From: an uncultured bacterium | GTDB lineage: Bacteria > Cyanobacteriota > Vampirovibrionia > Gastranaerophilales > Gastranaerophilaceae | DNA length: 12,009 nucleotides | Assembly (NCBI GenBank): GCA_900554385.1 | Contig: USHE01000048.1 | Span: 1 to 12,009 of the forward strand | Direction: 5' to 3' | Program-made: the position numbers and the translations under genes | Shown: in pieces, positions 5,876 to 12,009 of the stretch | How positions within the stretch are numbered: the stretch's first letter is position 1 | Layout of the letters: each line of letters opens with the position of its first letter | The notes under the pieces: model-generated | The model's database searches: none | The model's input: the letters and a program-made list of their open reading frames with translations, nothing else | Told to the model about the DNA's origin: nothing

Positions 5876-7426
5876 ATGGCAGCTGAAGAAGAATGGAAAC
5901 CCTCATCAAACCCTTGGCTGATTATTATGCCGGTAATGCTCGCAACATTTATGTATGCGTTAGATGAAACAGTTGCGAACGTAGCATTACCACATATTGC
6001 AGGTTCATATTCAGTAAGTAGTCAGGAATCTATCTGGGTTTTGACAAGTTATTTGATGGCAAGCAGTATTGTCATTCCAATGATAGACTTTTTCTGTAAA
6101 CTTTTCGGCAGAAAAAACTTCTTCATGCTGGGAGTTTTTATATTCACCATAGCATCTTTTCTTTGCGGAATTGCAAATTCTATAGGAATGATAGTTATAG
6201 CAAGGGCATTACAAGGTTTGGGCGGCGGCTGTCTTATGCCGATGGCGCAGGCTGTATGTATGGAAAGTTTTTCCGGAGAAGCCAGAAATAAAGCAATGGC
6301 TGTTTTCGGTTTAGTTGTAATTGTTGCCCCGATATTAGGACCTGTTATGGGCGGCTGGATTACGGAAAACTGGTCTTGGCCATACATCTTTTTCATTAAT
6401 GTTCCAATTGGATTTATATGTATTGCTCTGGCAAAAAAATTCGTTGAAGATCCGCCTTATGCAAGACGTCAGAAAAACATACATCTGGATAAATTCGGAT
6501 TTTTATGGCTTTGTGTATGGTTAATACCGCTTCAGATTGTATTTGATAAGGGGAATGATTCCGATTGGTTTAGTTCACCGTTAATCTGCTGGTTTACAGC
6601 AATAGCAATAACCGGTGCGATTTTATTCTTCTATACTCAGATAAAAGGCAAAAATCCGCTTGTAAAACTGGATGTATTTAAAGATACCAACTACTTATTC
6701 GGAACAGTTATGCTTATATTAATAAACGCAGTATTACTTGCATCACTTGCAATATTACCTCAAATGCTTCAATATATGCTTGGATATGACTCATTCTTGA
6801 GCGGACTTGCAATAATGCCTCGCGGATTGGGAGCATTAACGGCATTATTAATATTCGGAATATTGGGCGGAAAAATTTCCTACAAAATGTACGGAATTAT
6901 GGGGTTAACCAGCCTTGGTATAGGGGGTTGGATGCTCGGTATGCTTAATTTACAGATTAACCCGATGAATATTGCGATACCTAACTATATATTCGGGATA
7001 GGACTTGTATTTTCATTTATGCCGATTACAACTCTTTCTTGTATTACGCTTAGAAATGACCAGATGACAAATGCCTCAGGACTTCAGAACCTCTTGAAAA
7101 CCATAGGCGGTGCAATCGGAACATCACTGGTTGCAACTATGATATCCAGATTTTCACAAGTACACCAAAACGGACTTGTAAAATCAATGAATGACTTAAA
7201 TCCTGCATTTTCGGACAGATTACAGATGTACGCTTCAAGCTTTATTCATCAGGCAGGAGATATGATGAATTCCACATATTTAGCGGGGAAAATGTTATAT
7301 AATCAGCTTATACAACAGTCGACACTCTGTGCATATATGACAACATTTAAAGTTTTTGCCGCAGCATGTTTTATTTTACTCCCGCTTATGTTTATATTTA
7401 AAAGTGAAAACAGAACAGAAAATTAG
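5876..7426 (+). CDS. emrB: EmrB-type multidrug exporter (MFS, DHA2, 14 membrane segments), first copy
   Basis: Inner-membrane drug/proton antiporter of the major facilitator superfamily, expected to work with EmrA and the outer channel. The 516-residue length fits the 14-segment DHA2 family. Visible: segment 1 with ALDETVANVALPHIAG at 28-43, carrying the family's conserved Asp; WVLTSYLMA; motif A-like FGRKNFF; motif B-like ARALQGLGGG; and motif C ILGPVMGGWITENW with the following WPYIFFINVPIG. It continues through hydrophobic segments to ILLPLMFIFK near the end. A C-terminal periplasmic-type loop lies around DRLQMYASSF. AAGGA lies six bases before the ATG, after the terminator-like hairpin. 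It is followed after eight bases by a closely similar second copy. Substrate cannot be read from the sequence. Confidence 0.95.
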   Translation: MAAEEEWKPSSNPWLIIMPVMLATFMYALDETVANVALPHIAGSYSVSSQESIWVLTSYLMASSIVIPMIDFFCKLFGRKNFFMLGVFIFTIASFLCGIANSIGMIVIARALQGLGGGCLMPMAQAVCMESFSGEARNKAMAVFGLVVIVAPILGPVMGGWITENWSWPYIFFINVPIGFICIALAKKFVEDPPYARRQKNIHLDKFGFLWLCVWLIPLQIVFDKGNDSDWFSSPLICWFTAIAITGAILFFYTQIKGKNPLVKLDVFKDTNYLFGTVMLILINAVLLASLAILPQMLQYMLGYDSFLSGLAIMPRGLGALTALLIFGILGGKISYKMYGIMGLTSLGIGGWMLGMLNLQINPMNIAIPNYIFGIGLVFSFMPITTLSCITLRNDQMTNASGLQNLLKTIGGAIGTSLVATMISRFSQVHQNGLVKSMNDLNPAFSDRLQMYASSFIHQAGDMMNSTYLAGKMLYNQLIQQSTLCAYMTTFKVFAAACFILLPLMFIFKSENRTEN

Positions 7427-7434
7427 GACAAAAA

Positions 7435-8988
7435 ATGACAGAAGAACAGAATAAAGAATGGACACCGTCAGTCAACCCCTGGATAATGATTATACCTGTA
7501 ATGCTTGCAGTATTTATCTACGTCCTTGACGGAACGATAGGAAACGTTGCTCTACCGCACATGGCAGGAAGCTTTTCGGCAACTCGTGATGAATCTATGT
7601 GGATTTTGACAAGTTACCTGATTGCAGCGGGAATTGTTATTCCTGCGGTTGATTTTTTCAGCAAAGTTTTTGGACGTAAAAACTTCTTTATTATCAGTAT
7701 AATGCTTTTTACTATAGCATCAATGCTTTGCGGTATGGCAAAAAATATTGAATTTATGATATTTGCGAGAATACTTCAAGGTTTTGGGGGAGGAGGAATT
7801 CTTCCTATTTCGCAGGCTATTATGGTAGAAAGTTTTCCGAAAGAAAAACGCGGGCTTGCAATGTCAGTTTTCGGGATGGGAGTAATCTTAGCCCCAATTA
7901 TCGGACCTGTTCTCGGCGGATGGATTACAGACAACTGGACTTGGCCGTGGATCTTTTATATAAACATTCCATTTGGCTGCGGTGCTGCTCTATTATGCCA
8001 CAAACTTCTTGAAGATCCGCCTTACGCGAAGAAACAAAAAAATGTAAAAATTGACGGCAAAGGATTTTTCTATCTGACAATCTGGCTGGTAACTCTCCAG
8101 ACGGTTCTGGATAAAGGTAACAATGCCGACTGGTTCAATGCGACCTGGATACGGTGGACGTTCGGGATTTCTGTGATAGCAGGTATATTATTCTTTCATT
8201 CGCAGTTTACTAATAAAAATTCTCTTGTAGACTTAAGGGTATTTAAAGACAGAAACTTTACCGCCGGTACAATTATTCAGGTAGTAATTCAGGCAGTATT
8301 ATATGCATCTCTGGCAATTCTTCCGCAATTTTTACAGAGCATGATGGGATATACAGCGTTCCTAAGCGGCGAAACAATGATGCCGAGAGGGTTTGGGAGT
8401 ATGCTTGCCATGGTTATAACCGCAACATTATCAAACCGCATCGATAACAGATTAATCGTAGTTGCAGGGTTGTCGTTAATTGGCGGAGCAGGTCTTGCAT
8501 TCGGAGCGTTAAACCTCCAAATATCCAGTATGAATATTGCTATCCCTAACTTCTTTATGGGAATGGGAATGGGACTTTCGATGGTGCCGATTATGAACCT
8601 TTCACTTGATACTTTAAAAAATGAGCAGATGACAAATGCAACAGGTATTCAAAATCTCTTGAAAAATATCGGCAGTGCAATCGGAACATCTCTGGTCGCA
8701 ACAATGCTCACAAGATTTGCTCAGGTTCACCAATATATGCTTGTCGGGAAATTACACGAACTTAATCCGGCATTTATAGCAAAAATACAGTCAACAGCAG
8801 GTGCTTTATCAACATTCACAGATCACAGTGTTGCTCAATACATGGCACAGTATTCACTATATGGAGAATTGATTAAGCAGTCTACCCTATGGGCATTTAT
8901 TGACTCTTTCAGAATTTTCGGAATACTATGTTTTATATTAATCCCGCTTCTTGCATTAATGAAAAAAATTAAAAAGACAGCAGTTTAA
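7435..8988 (+). CDS. emrB: EmrB-type multidrug exporter (MFS, DHA2), second tandem copy
   Basis: A second 14-segment DHA2 proton-driven exporter of 517 residues, alignable with the preceding gene along its full length; by eye about half the residues are identical. Shared blocks include FGRKNFF, GPVLGGWITDNW, EDPPYAKKQKNV, YASLAILPQ, MNIAIPN and SAIGTSLVATM. Differences that may matter: in segment 1 the LDETVANVALP of the first copy is LDGTIGNVALP here, so an acidic residue next to the conserved Asp is Gly, and the large loop before the last segment (about 455-480) is divergent. The ribosome binding site AGGA overlaps the TAG stop of the first copy, so translation may be coupled. The stop TAA lies inside a TTAA also used by the convergent gene. 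It is a tandem duplication with divergence, sharing one EmrA. Confidence 0.95.
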   Translation: MTEEQNKEWTPSVNPWIMIIPVMLAVFIYVLDGTIGNVALPHMAGSFSATRDESMWILTSYLIAAGIVIPAVDFFSKVFGRKNFFIISIMLFTIASMLCGMAKNIEFMIFARILQGFGGGGILPISQAIMVESFPKEKRGLAMSVFGMGVILAPIIGPVLGGWITDNWTWPWIFYINIPFGCGAALLCHKLLEDPPYAKKQKNVKIDGKGFFYLTIWLVTLQTVLDKGNNADWFNATWIRWTFGISVIAGILFFHSQFTNKNSLVDLRVFKDRNFTAGTIIQVVIQAVLYASLAILPQFLQSMMGYTAFLSGETMMPRGFGSMLAMVITATLSNRIDNRLIVVAGLSLIGGAGLAFGALNLQISSMNIAIPNFFMGMGMGLSMVPIMNLSLDTLKNEQMTNATGIQNLLKNIGSAIGTSLVATMLTRFAQVHQYMLVGKLHELNPAFIAKIQSTAGALSTFTDHSVAQYMAQYSLYGELIKQSTLWAFIDSFRIFGILCFILIPLLALMKKIKKTAV

Positions 8989-9743
8989 ATAAATTCAATC
9001 ACAACAATTTCAGGAAAACAGTTGAATCTTAAAGGAAGAATACTTGTGCCTAACCCGCGGGAAACGAACAAGCGTTCAGTTTCAAAGTATCCGTAAGCAT
9101 ATTTTGTACCGTATTTTGACGGTACAATTAGAGGTTTTCCTGCAACAACCTGCCCGCCGTGCGTATGCCCCGAAAGAGTTAAGCGTACAATGTTTGGAAC
9201 TTCTGCAATAATATCCGGTGTATGAGAAATAAATATCACAGGATTTTTTATACCTGAAAGTGCTTTTTTGATATCAGGCATTCCTGTTTGTAAATCTTCA
9301 ATACCTGCAACAGTAAAATCCCCAAAATCTTTATTTTCATTTTCTAAAACGCTAATTCCAACGGCTTCAAATGCATCTATAATCTCTTTTTTTCCCTGCC
9401 AGCCGTCATGGTTGCCCATTACGGCAACAGTTCCATATCTAGACTTTAAATTTCCGAGAACATTCGCTATCACTTTTATATCAAGAGTGTTTCCTTTTTT
9501 ATGTCCATTGACATAATCCCCGCCAAGAAGTATAACATCAGGGTTTTGGGCATTAATCTTTCGCACAACCCTTCCCAAACGCCATTTTTCCCACGGTTTT
9601 ATATGAAAATCAGACGCAAAGGCAATTCTCAATCCTTTTAAACGCTCATCAGTTACCGTAACATGTTTCACTGTCAAGATATTCGGCTCTATCACCGACA
9701 CGTATAAAATCAGTATAAATAATAAAACTAAAATAAATTTCAT
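8985..9743 (-). CDS. membrane-anchored metallophosphoesterase, YaeI/YkuE type
   Basis: Calcineurin-like phosphoesterase with a two-metal site. The 252-residue protein begins with a hydrophobic segment (MKFILVLLFILILYVSVI, 1-18) that should anchor it in the inner membrane, with no clear cleavage site. The metal and catalytic motifs appear in order: SDFH (44-47), GGDYV (74-78), MGNHDG (109-114), ISHTPD (172-177) and SGHTHGGQV (191-199). This set is complete, so the enzyme is probably active. Known relatives are E. coli YaeI and B. subtilis YkuE; chlamydial LpxG, which cleaves UDP-2,3-diacylglucosamine in lipid A synthesis, belongs to the same broad group, so a lipid-linked substrate is possible but not shown. 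The GAGG upstream of the ATG is rather distant (about 12 bases). It is divergent from aroK and convergent with the second emrB, sharing the TTAA that supplies both stops. Confidence 0.88.
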   Translation of the reverse strand: MKFILVLLFILILYVSVIEPNILTVKHVTVTDERLKGLRIAFASDFHIKPWEKWRLGRVVRKINAQNPDVILLGGDYVNGHKKGNTLDIKVIANVLGNLKSRYGTVAVMGNHDGWQGKKEIIDAFEAVGISVLENENKDFGDFTVAGIEDLQTGMPDIKKALSGIKNPVIFISHTPDIIAEVPNIVRLTLSGHTHGGQVVAGKPLIVPSKYGTKYAYGYFETERLFVSRGLGTSILPLRFNCFPEIVVIEFI

Positions 9744-9769
9744 GCTTATATTCTACCTCAAATATTTGT

Positions 9770-9786
9770 TGTATCATAAAGATACA
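9770..9786. repeat. small inverted repeat in the divergent gap before aroK
   Basis: TGTATC and GATACA pair over six bases around ATAAA. The dyad lies between the divergent phosphoesterase and aroK genes and includes TATCAT on one strand and TATGAT on the other, either of which could serve as a -10 box. No convincing -35 is present for either direction, so it is only a candidate control site. Confidence 0.3.
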
Positions 9787-9817
9787 CGAGAAACAGGGTA
9801 TATATTACAGAGGAAAG

Positions 9818-10327
9818 ATGAAAAATAACATCGCATTAACAGGAATGATGGGCAGCGGAAAAAGCTCCGTTTCAAAAGAATTAAGCAAACTTTTGCCGGA
9901 ATATTCTCTTATTGACATTGATAATGAAATCGAAAAAACGACAAATAAAAAAATATCCGAAATATTTCTAAAATTTGGAGAACCTCATTTCAGAATTCTC
10001 GAAACCGACAAAATTCAAAAATTTGTCTACGGCAAAAAACAGATTATATCACTGGGCGGAGGAGCATTTGAAGATGAATTTAACAGAAAAATAATCCTCG
10101 AAAACTGTACCGTAATTTACCTGAAAACAACTCCGGAAGAAATATACCGCCGTATAAAAAACGAAACCCACCGCCCGCTGCTTGCAAAAAAATTCTCAAT
10201 TGAAAGAATTGCAGATATTATCAAAAGACGAGCCGTAAACTATGAAAAAGCAGATATAATAATTGACACAGACAATAAAACTCCATATAATATTGCTAAT
10301 GAAATTTTGGGAGTAATAAATGATTAA
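9818..10327 (+). CDS. aroK: shikimate kinase
   Basis: Phosphorylates shikimate to shikimate 3-phosphate with ATP, the fifth step of chorismate synthesis, in the cytoplasm. The 169-residue length is normal. Visible motifs: Walker A GMMGSGKSS at 9-17; D33 and D35 in IDIDNEIE, which bind magnesium and shikimate; R59 in EPHFRILE; GGGA at 80-83, a shikimate-binding loop; HRPLL at 118-122, the lid arginine; and RRAVNYEKAD at 137-146. AGAGGAAAG stands directly before the ATG. The last eight bases overlap the start of aroB, so the two are translated together. aroK and aroL isozymes cannot be separated here; aroK is used because it is the usual partner of aroB. Confidence 0.95.
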   Translation: MKNNIALTGMMGSGKSSVSKELSKLLPEYSLIDIDNEIEKTTNKKISEIFLKFGEPHFRILETDKIQKFVYGKKQIISLGGGAFEDEFNRKIILENCTVIYLKTTPEEIYRRIKNETHRPLLAKKFSIERIADIIKRRAVNYEKADIIIDTDNKTPYNIANEILGVIND

Positions 10328-11384
10328 GCTTTCCGTAAATATAAATAAATCAGAAAAATCCTATCCGATTATTATCAATGATAAACCTGTTTCAACTCTA
10401 AAAGATGATATTTATACAAGGCTTGAGGGCAAAAAGTTTCTGGTCATTATCTCTGAAAAAGTTGAAAAACTCTACGGGAAGGAACTGGGCTTTGATAAAT
10501 CCGAAAAATTTATTCTGAAAGACGGAGAGAAAGAAAATAATTTTAAGAATTACAAAAAAATCCTTGAACGCGCTCTGAAACTCCAATTAACCCGAAAAGA
10601 CACTATAATTGCAATTGGAGGGGGAGTTGTCGGAGATTTGGCAGGTTTTGCGGCATCCACCTATATGCGTGGAATTAATTTCATTCAAGTTCCCACAACA
10701 CTGCTCGCCTGCGTTGACAGTTCTGTCGGCGGGAAAACCGGAATTGATACAAGTTTCGGGAAAAACCTTGTCGGTGCATTTTACCAGCCAGATGTTGTCT
10801 TTATTAATACAAATTTTCTAAAAACTCTCGATGACAGGCAATTTAAAACAGGGATGGGCGAAGTTGTAAAATATGCGTTCATTGAGAAAAGCTGCTGCTG
10901 TAACGAAGAACTAAATCTTACAAATTTCTTAAGCGAAAATACTGAAAAAATCATCAAACGTGACCTTTGCACCCTTGAAAAACTTATTGAAATTTGTGTA
11001 AAACTGAAAATCTCCGTGGTAGAAAAAGATGAAAAAGAAAGCGGACTCAGGAAAATTCTCAATTTTGGACACACATACGGACATGCTGTGGAGAAAATCA
11101 CCAATTATAAAAAATTCACACACGGGGAAGCCATTGTAAAAGGGATGGAATTTGCATTTAAACTTGCAGAAAAGAAAAATATTATAGATAAAAACTACAA
11201 ATTTTTTGCAGATGATGTCATAAAAAAATTCGGCTTCAAAGCCATTCCCGACTATCCTTTAGAAAAAATGATAAATTTAATGAAAATGGATAAAAAAGCC
11301 GAATTTGAATACATAACCTTTATCCTGCCGACCGATTACTCCACTGTTGAGGAGTACAAGTTTACAGAAAAAGATTTATTATGA
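10320..11384 (+). CDS. aroB: 3-dehydroquinate synthase
   Basis: Converts DAHP to 3-dehydroquinate using NAD and a metal ion, the second step of the shikimate pathway. Of the 354 residues, DGEKENNFKNY (68-78) and IAIGGGVVGDLAGFAAS (97-113) belong to the NAD-binding part; QVPTTLLACVDSSVGGKTGID (123-143) and FGKNLVGAFYQP (146-157) form the active-site region. The metal ligands should be E181 (GEVVKYA), H251 (FGHTYGHAVE) and H268 (THGEA), with H255 a likely catalytic base. The ATG overlaps the aroK end by eight bases, and GGGAG lies six bases upstream inside aroK. A CCC triplet at 192-194 sits in a short variable stretch after the metal-binding Glu. The stop overlaps the convergent methylase gene by six bases. 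Confidence 0.97.
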   Translation: MIKLSVNINKSEKSYPIIINDKPVSTLKDDIYTRLEGKKFLVIISEKVEKLYGKELGFDKSEKFILKDGEKENNFKNYKKILERALKLQLTRKDTIIAIGGGVVGDLAGFAASTYMRGINFIQVPTTLLACVDSSVGGKTGIDTSFGKNLVGAFYQPDVVFINTNFLKTLDDRQFKTGMGEVVKYAFIEKSCCCNEELNLTNFLSENTEKIIKRDLCTLEKLIEICVKLKISVVEKDEKESGLRKILNFGHTYGHAVEKITNYKKFTHGEAIVKGMEFAFKLAEKKNIIDKNYKFFADDVIKKFGFKAIPDYPLEKMINLMKMDKKAEFEYITFILPTDYSTVEEYKFTEKDLL

Positions 11385-12009
11385 TTTTTTAAGTATAAAC
11401 CAGTTAAAGTTGTCGTGAGGAAAACTTTTTGCCCGTTTATACAGAAAACCGTAATCCAACAATTCTAAATCAGGATATTTATCCATCATTTCACCCGCAA
11501 AATCACGTTTAAATAATCTTTCTGTATTGCCTCTGTATTCAACCATTACAGGTGTTGGACTAAAATATTCCGCTATAATAATATACTTGGATGAAGATTC
11601 ATATAATTTCGCATACACATCCTGTAATTCATCTGGATTTATATGAATTAAAACCCCATTCACAAATGTTAAGTCGTATTTTTTATTAACATTATAATCT
11701 AATATTGACCCTTCAAAAATATTCTCTTTTTTAATAAATTTAGATAAATATTCTTCGCAAGCTTTATGGTTAATTTCAATTGCAGAAAGTTCACACTGCG
11801 GCATTAATGTTTGAACAGCTTTTAAATTTATACCAATATTAGCCCCAAACTCCAAACAACTATTTATATTTCCTGTCTTTGTAAGCCATAATGCCCATTT
11901 AGCTACATAATCTGGCAAAAGCTTTTCATAACTGTTACGTTCAATATAATCATCTCCAAACACACCATGCCAAAATACTTCTTGTTCAGTCTTAAAGTGA
12001 GGAATAGCT
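11379..12009 (-). CDS. methyltransferase like the pseudaminic acid biosynthesis-associated methylase; start beyond right edge
   Basis: A class I S-adenosylmethionine-dependent methyltransferase. The frame stays open to the window edge and reads ...AIPHFKTEQEVFWHG just upstream of FGDDYIERN. From memory, FKTEQE-FW-G-FGD-YIERN is the typical opening of the pseudaminic-acid-biosynthesis-associated methylase family (TIGR03587), so the true start lies just outside, and the GTG at 11963 is internal. Further matches: CLEFGANIGINLKAV (SAM motif I), SAIEIN, FVNGVLIHINPDEL, IIAEYFSPTPVMVEYRG, LFKRDFAGEMMDKYP and the C-terminal FPHDNFNWFILKK. Almost the full protein is visible, about 209 residues. Family members sit among genes for nonulosonic acid sugars of flagella or surface glycans; those neighbours would be to the right. 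The exact reaction is not established. The gene is convergent with aroB, overlapping it by six bases. Confidence 0.85.
   Translation of the reverse strand, partial: AIPHFKTEQEVFWHGVFGDDYIERNSYEKLLPDYVAKWALWLTKTGNINSCLEFGANIGINLKAVQTLMPQCELSAIEINHKACEEYLSKFIKKENIFEGSILDYNVNKKYDLTFVNGVLIHINPDELQDVYAKLYESSSKYIIIAEYFSPTPVMVEYRGNTERLFKRDFAGEMMDKYPDLELLDYGFLYKRAKSFPHDNFNWFILKKS

Noticed and set aside
9799..9806. TATATATT as an aroK -10 box
   Set aside because: Transcription would start inside the aroK ribosome binding site, and no -35 stands at a suitable distance.
11961..11963. GTG as start of the methylase
   Set aside because: The frame is open upstream and encodes the conserved FKTEQE..FW stretch of the family.
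1..12009. Insertion sequences, CRISPR arrays, integrase sites or RNA genes
   Set aside because: I looked for transposase motifs, regularly spaced repeats, long terminal repeats and tRNA-like cloverleafs and saw none.

Overview
The window looks like the chromosome of a low-GC Gram-negative bacterium. It has an outer-membrane efflux channel with a signal peptide, a periplasmic adaptor and a surface-sugar-type methylase, and its codon use is AT-rich with many Lys, Ile and Asn codons. A gut lineage such as Gastranaerophilales (non-photosynthetic relatives of cyanobacteria) would fit, but that is a guess from style, not from a marker gene. There are no insertion sequences, CRISPR arrays, tRNA or rRNA genes and no gene-free stretch over 300 bases. 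Almost everything is ordinary chromosome; the efflux locus and its control region are the most notable part.

Layout. (1) Bases 1-1926, minus strand: hisS (histidyl-tRNA synthetase), a small nucleotidyltransferase-fold protein, an unrecognised 61-residue protein and the first codons of another gene at the left edge, probably one operon. hisS has a perfect TTGACA-17-TATAAT promoter placed so that the mRNA should begin at or within a few bases of its ATG. (2) 1973-2668, plus: tdk (thymidine kinase) with its own promoter. (3) 2721-8988: a complete EmrAB-TolC-type tripartite drug exporter. The outer-membrane factor is on the minus strand; marR, emrA and two tandem emrB paralogues are on the plus strand. 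The divergent marR/outer-membrane-factor gap holds a 48-bp imperfect palindrome on which both predicted promoters overlap, the obvious place for the MarR protein to control both arms. A terminator-like hairpin lies between emrA and the first emrB. (4) 8985-9743, minus: a membrane-anchored YaeI/YkuE-type metallophosphoesterase, ending in the same TTAA as the second emrB. (5) 9818-11384, plus: aroK and aroB, overlapping genes of the shikimate pathway. (6) 11379-12009, minus: a methyltransferase resembling the pseudaminic-acid-biosynthesis-associated methylase, running off the right edge.

How the genes work together: the MarR regulator probably senses a toxic compound and releases both the channel gene and the marR-emrA-emrB-emrB operon. 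The inner-membrane pumps, adaptor and channel would then form a continuous export path across both membranes. The two EmrB proteins share one adaptor, so they may give two substrate ranges or a mixed pump. AroK and AroB supply two steps of chorismate synthesis. The flanking genes are housekeeping or surface functions with no evident link to the exporter.
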